Shown piece by piece: positions 6,044-6,747 of a stretch of DNA of 6,747 bases. How positions within the stretch are numbered: the first letter of the stretch is position 1; the number at the start of each line of letters is the position of its first letter. The stretch is from CAZOVK01 sp964583165 (GTDB lineage Bacteria > Bacillota > Clostridia > Lachnospirales > WRAX01): positions 1-6,747 of the forward strand of contig CAZOVK010000100.1 in the NCBI GenBank assembly GCA_964583165.1, read 5' to 3'. Under the pieces are notes generated by a model. It saw only the letters and a list, made by a program, of their open reading frames with translations. It had not been told where the DNA came from and made no database searches. The position numbers and the translations under genes are program-made.

Positions 6044-6403
6044 TTACTCCTCTATACCCTGCTCACGCGCCAGTTGGCGGAGCATGAACGCGGACAGACC
6101 TATGCCACCCGATTGTGTTGCGTTTTTGGCGTATTCGTCATAGAGCATGTCCGTAAATGTCGATTCCATTGGGCTTTTCTTCTCTGTCGTGAAGGCCGTG
6201 ACCGTGCTTTGCATGGATTTAAAGAGAGTGGAAATAAAATAACTCTCAAAATCGTCACAGGCCTTCTTCATTTGTGCCAAATCGGCCGATTTCATGGCAG
6301 AATCAAGCGCCGCCGCGAATGCGTCGGTCTGTGCCTGTTCTTTTTCCATATTGACCTGAATCTGCGCGGGTACAGCGTTTGTGTAGCCGATTGCGTTAAT
6401 CAT
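6044..6403 (-). CDS. flgJ: FlgJ-like flagellar rod-binding protein (single domain)
   Basis: This 119-residue protein matches the N-terminal rod-binding domain of FlgJ (about 45-112). That domain caps the growing flagellar rod and helps polymerise its subunits. Diagnostic parts are the FESYFISTLFKSM helix (52-64), the SPMESTFTDMLYDEYA segment (77-92) and the GGIGLSAFMLRQL end (99-111). The C-terminal peptidoglycan hydrolase domain of proteobacterial FlgJ is absent, as is usual for the stand-alone versions in Gram-positive bacteria. No signal peptide is seen; rod proteins leave through the flagellar export gate. The ATG lies 3 nt after the flgG stop and its AAGAGGT site is within the last flgG codons, so the two are probably translationally coupled. 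hflX follows after 8 nt. Confidence 0.88.
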   Translation of the reverse strand: MINAIGYTNAVPAQIQVNMEKEQAQTDAFAAALDSAMKSADLAQMKKACDDFESYFISTLFKSMQSTVTAFTTEKKSPMESTFTDMLYDEYAKNATQSGGIGLSAFMLRQLAREQGIEE

Positions 6404-6406
6404 ATA

Positions 6407-6747
6407 TTACCTCTTGAGGTTATTGGCCTGTTGCAACATCTCATCAGACGATGTGATGACCTTTGAGTTAAGCTCATACGCACGTTGAGCAACAATCAAG
6501 TCTACCATTTCTTGCGCCACTTGAACATTACTCATTTCAAGGCTACCTTGAAGAATGTTTGAGCGCATACGAGCCTCCAAATCAGCTTCTGCAATGGGTG
6601 CGCCCGAGGCCGTAGTGGGGGAGAACAGGTTTTGACCCGTCGCTAACAAGCCCTGCATGTTCGAGAACTGTGACAAAGCGAACTGGAAACCGAGGTTTTG
6701 GGTATTACCCGCCGTATCCGTATAAGTGAATGTGCCGTCACTGCCGA
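6407..6747 (-). CDS. flgG: Flagellar distal rod protein FlgG, C-terminal part (5' end outside the window)
   Basis: The frame is open to the right edge of the window, so only the last 112 residues are seen. They cover the end of the variable middle domain and the conserved C-terminal helix of flagellar rod/hook-family proteins. Marker sequences are NLFSPTTASGAP, SLEMSNVQVAQEMVDLI, QRAYELNSK and the end MLQQANNLKR. The ANNLKR-type ending and the SNV...EM motif favour FlgG over its paralogue FlgF, though in Gram-positives the pair is also called FlhO/FlhP. FlgG builds the distal rod through peptidoglycan. TTG and ATG codons inside this segment are not starts, because the conserved protein continues upstream. 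It precedes flgJ by 3 nt in one operon. Confidence 0.88.
   Translation of the reverse strand, partial: GSDGTFTYTDTAGNTQNLGFQFALSQFSNMQGLLATGQNLFSPTTASGAPIAEADLEARMRSNILQGSLEMSNVQVAQEMVDLIVAQRAYELNSKVITSSDEMLQQANNLKR

Noticed and set aside
5768..6466. Plus-strand open frame of 232 codons
   Set aside because: It is antisense to hflX, flgJ and flgG, all of which are clear conserved genes. The translation is low in recognisable motifs and no ribosome site is seen.

Overview
This window looks like chromosomal core DNA from a flagellated, low-to-mid GC Gram-positive bacterium of the Clostridia type (Bacillota). That placement is an inference. It rests on strong AGGAGG-like ribosome binding sites, near-consensus sigma-A promoters with 17-nt spacers, an FtsK/SpoIIIE translocase with a long acidic, proline-rich linker, and a single-domain rod-binding FlgJ-like protein without a muramidase domain. 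No transposase, integrase, phage gene or CRISPR array is visible.

Layout. Positions 1-560 hold a tRNA unit transcribed on the minus strand. A perfect TTGACA-17-TATAAT promoter (499-527) drives tRNA-Leu(CAA) at 396-478, then two tandem 74-75 nt structured repeats (247-395), then tRNA-Ala(GGC) at 125-197 and tRNA-Ala(CGC) at 10-82. A GC-rich terminator (573-608) separates this unit from ftsK/spoIIIE, also on the minus strand (647-3511). A compact divergent promoter region (3557-3608) serves ftsK on the minus strand and a metallo-beta-lactamase-fold hydrolase on the plus strand (3646-4254). A hairpin at 4260-4297 lies between that gene and the end of the next minus-strand operon. Reading leftward from the right edge, that operon contains flgG (3' part only), a flgJ-like rod-binding gene, hflX, and a small cysteine-rich gene whose 5' part appears broken.

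Gene relationships. FlgG and the rod-binding protein belong to assembly of the distal flagellar rod. hflX, a ribosome-associated GTPase gene, follows flgJ by only 8 nt and is probably co-transcribed with it. ftsK is monocistronic, with its own promoter and terminator. The tRNA genes form one short polycistron.

Most notable points. (1) The two repeats downstream of tRNA-Leu each end in a copy of the tRNA-Leu 3' terminus and carry a 49-nt hairpin. Its shape is conserved between the copies by compensatory base changes, which suggests a small structured element associated with the tRNA 3' end. (2) The ftsK and hydrolase promoters share one self-complementary -35 hexamer, TTGCAA, each with a 17-nt spacer to a perfect TATAAT. 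(3) The cysteine-rich gene after hflX has an apparent one-base shift and an in-frame stop in its first codons.
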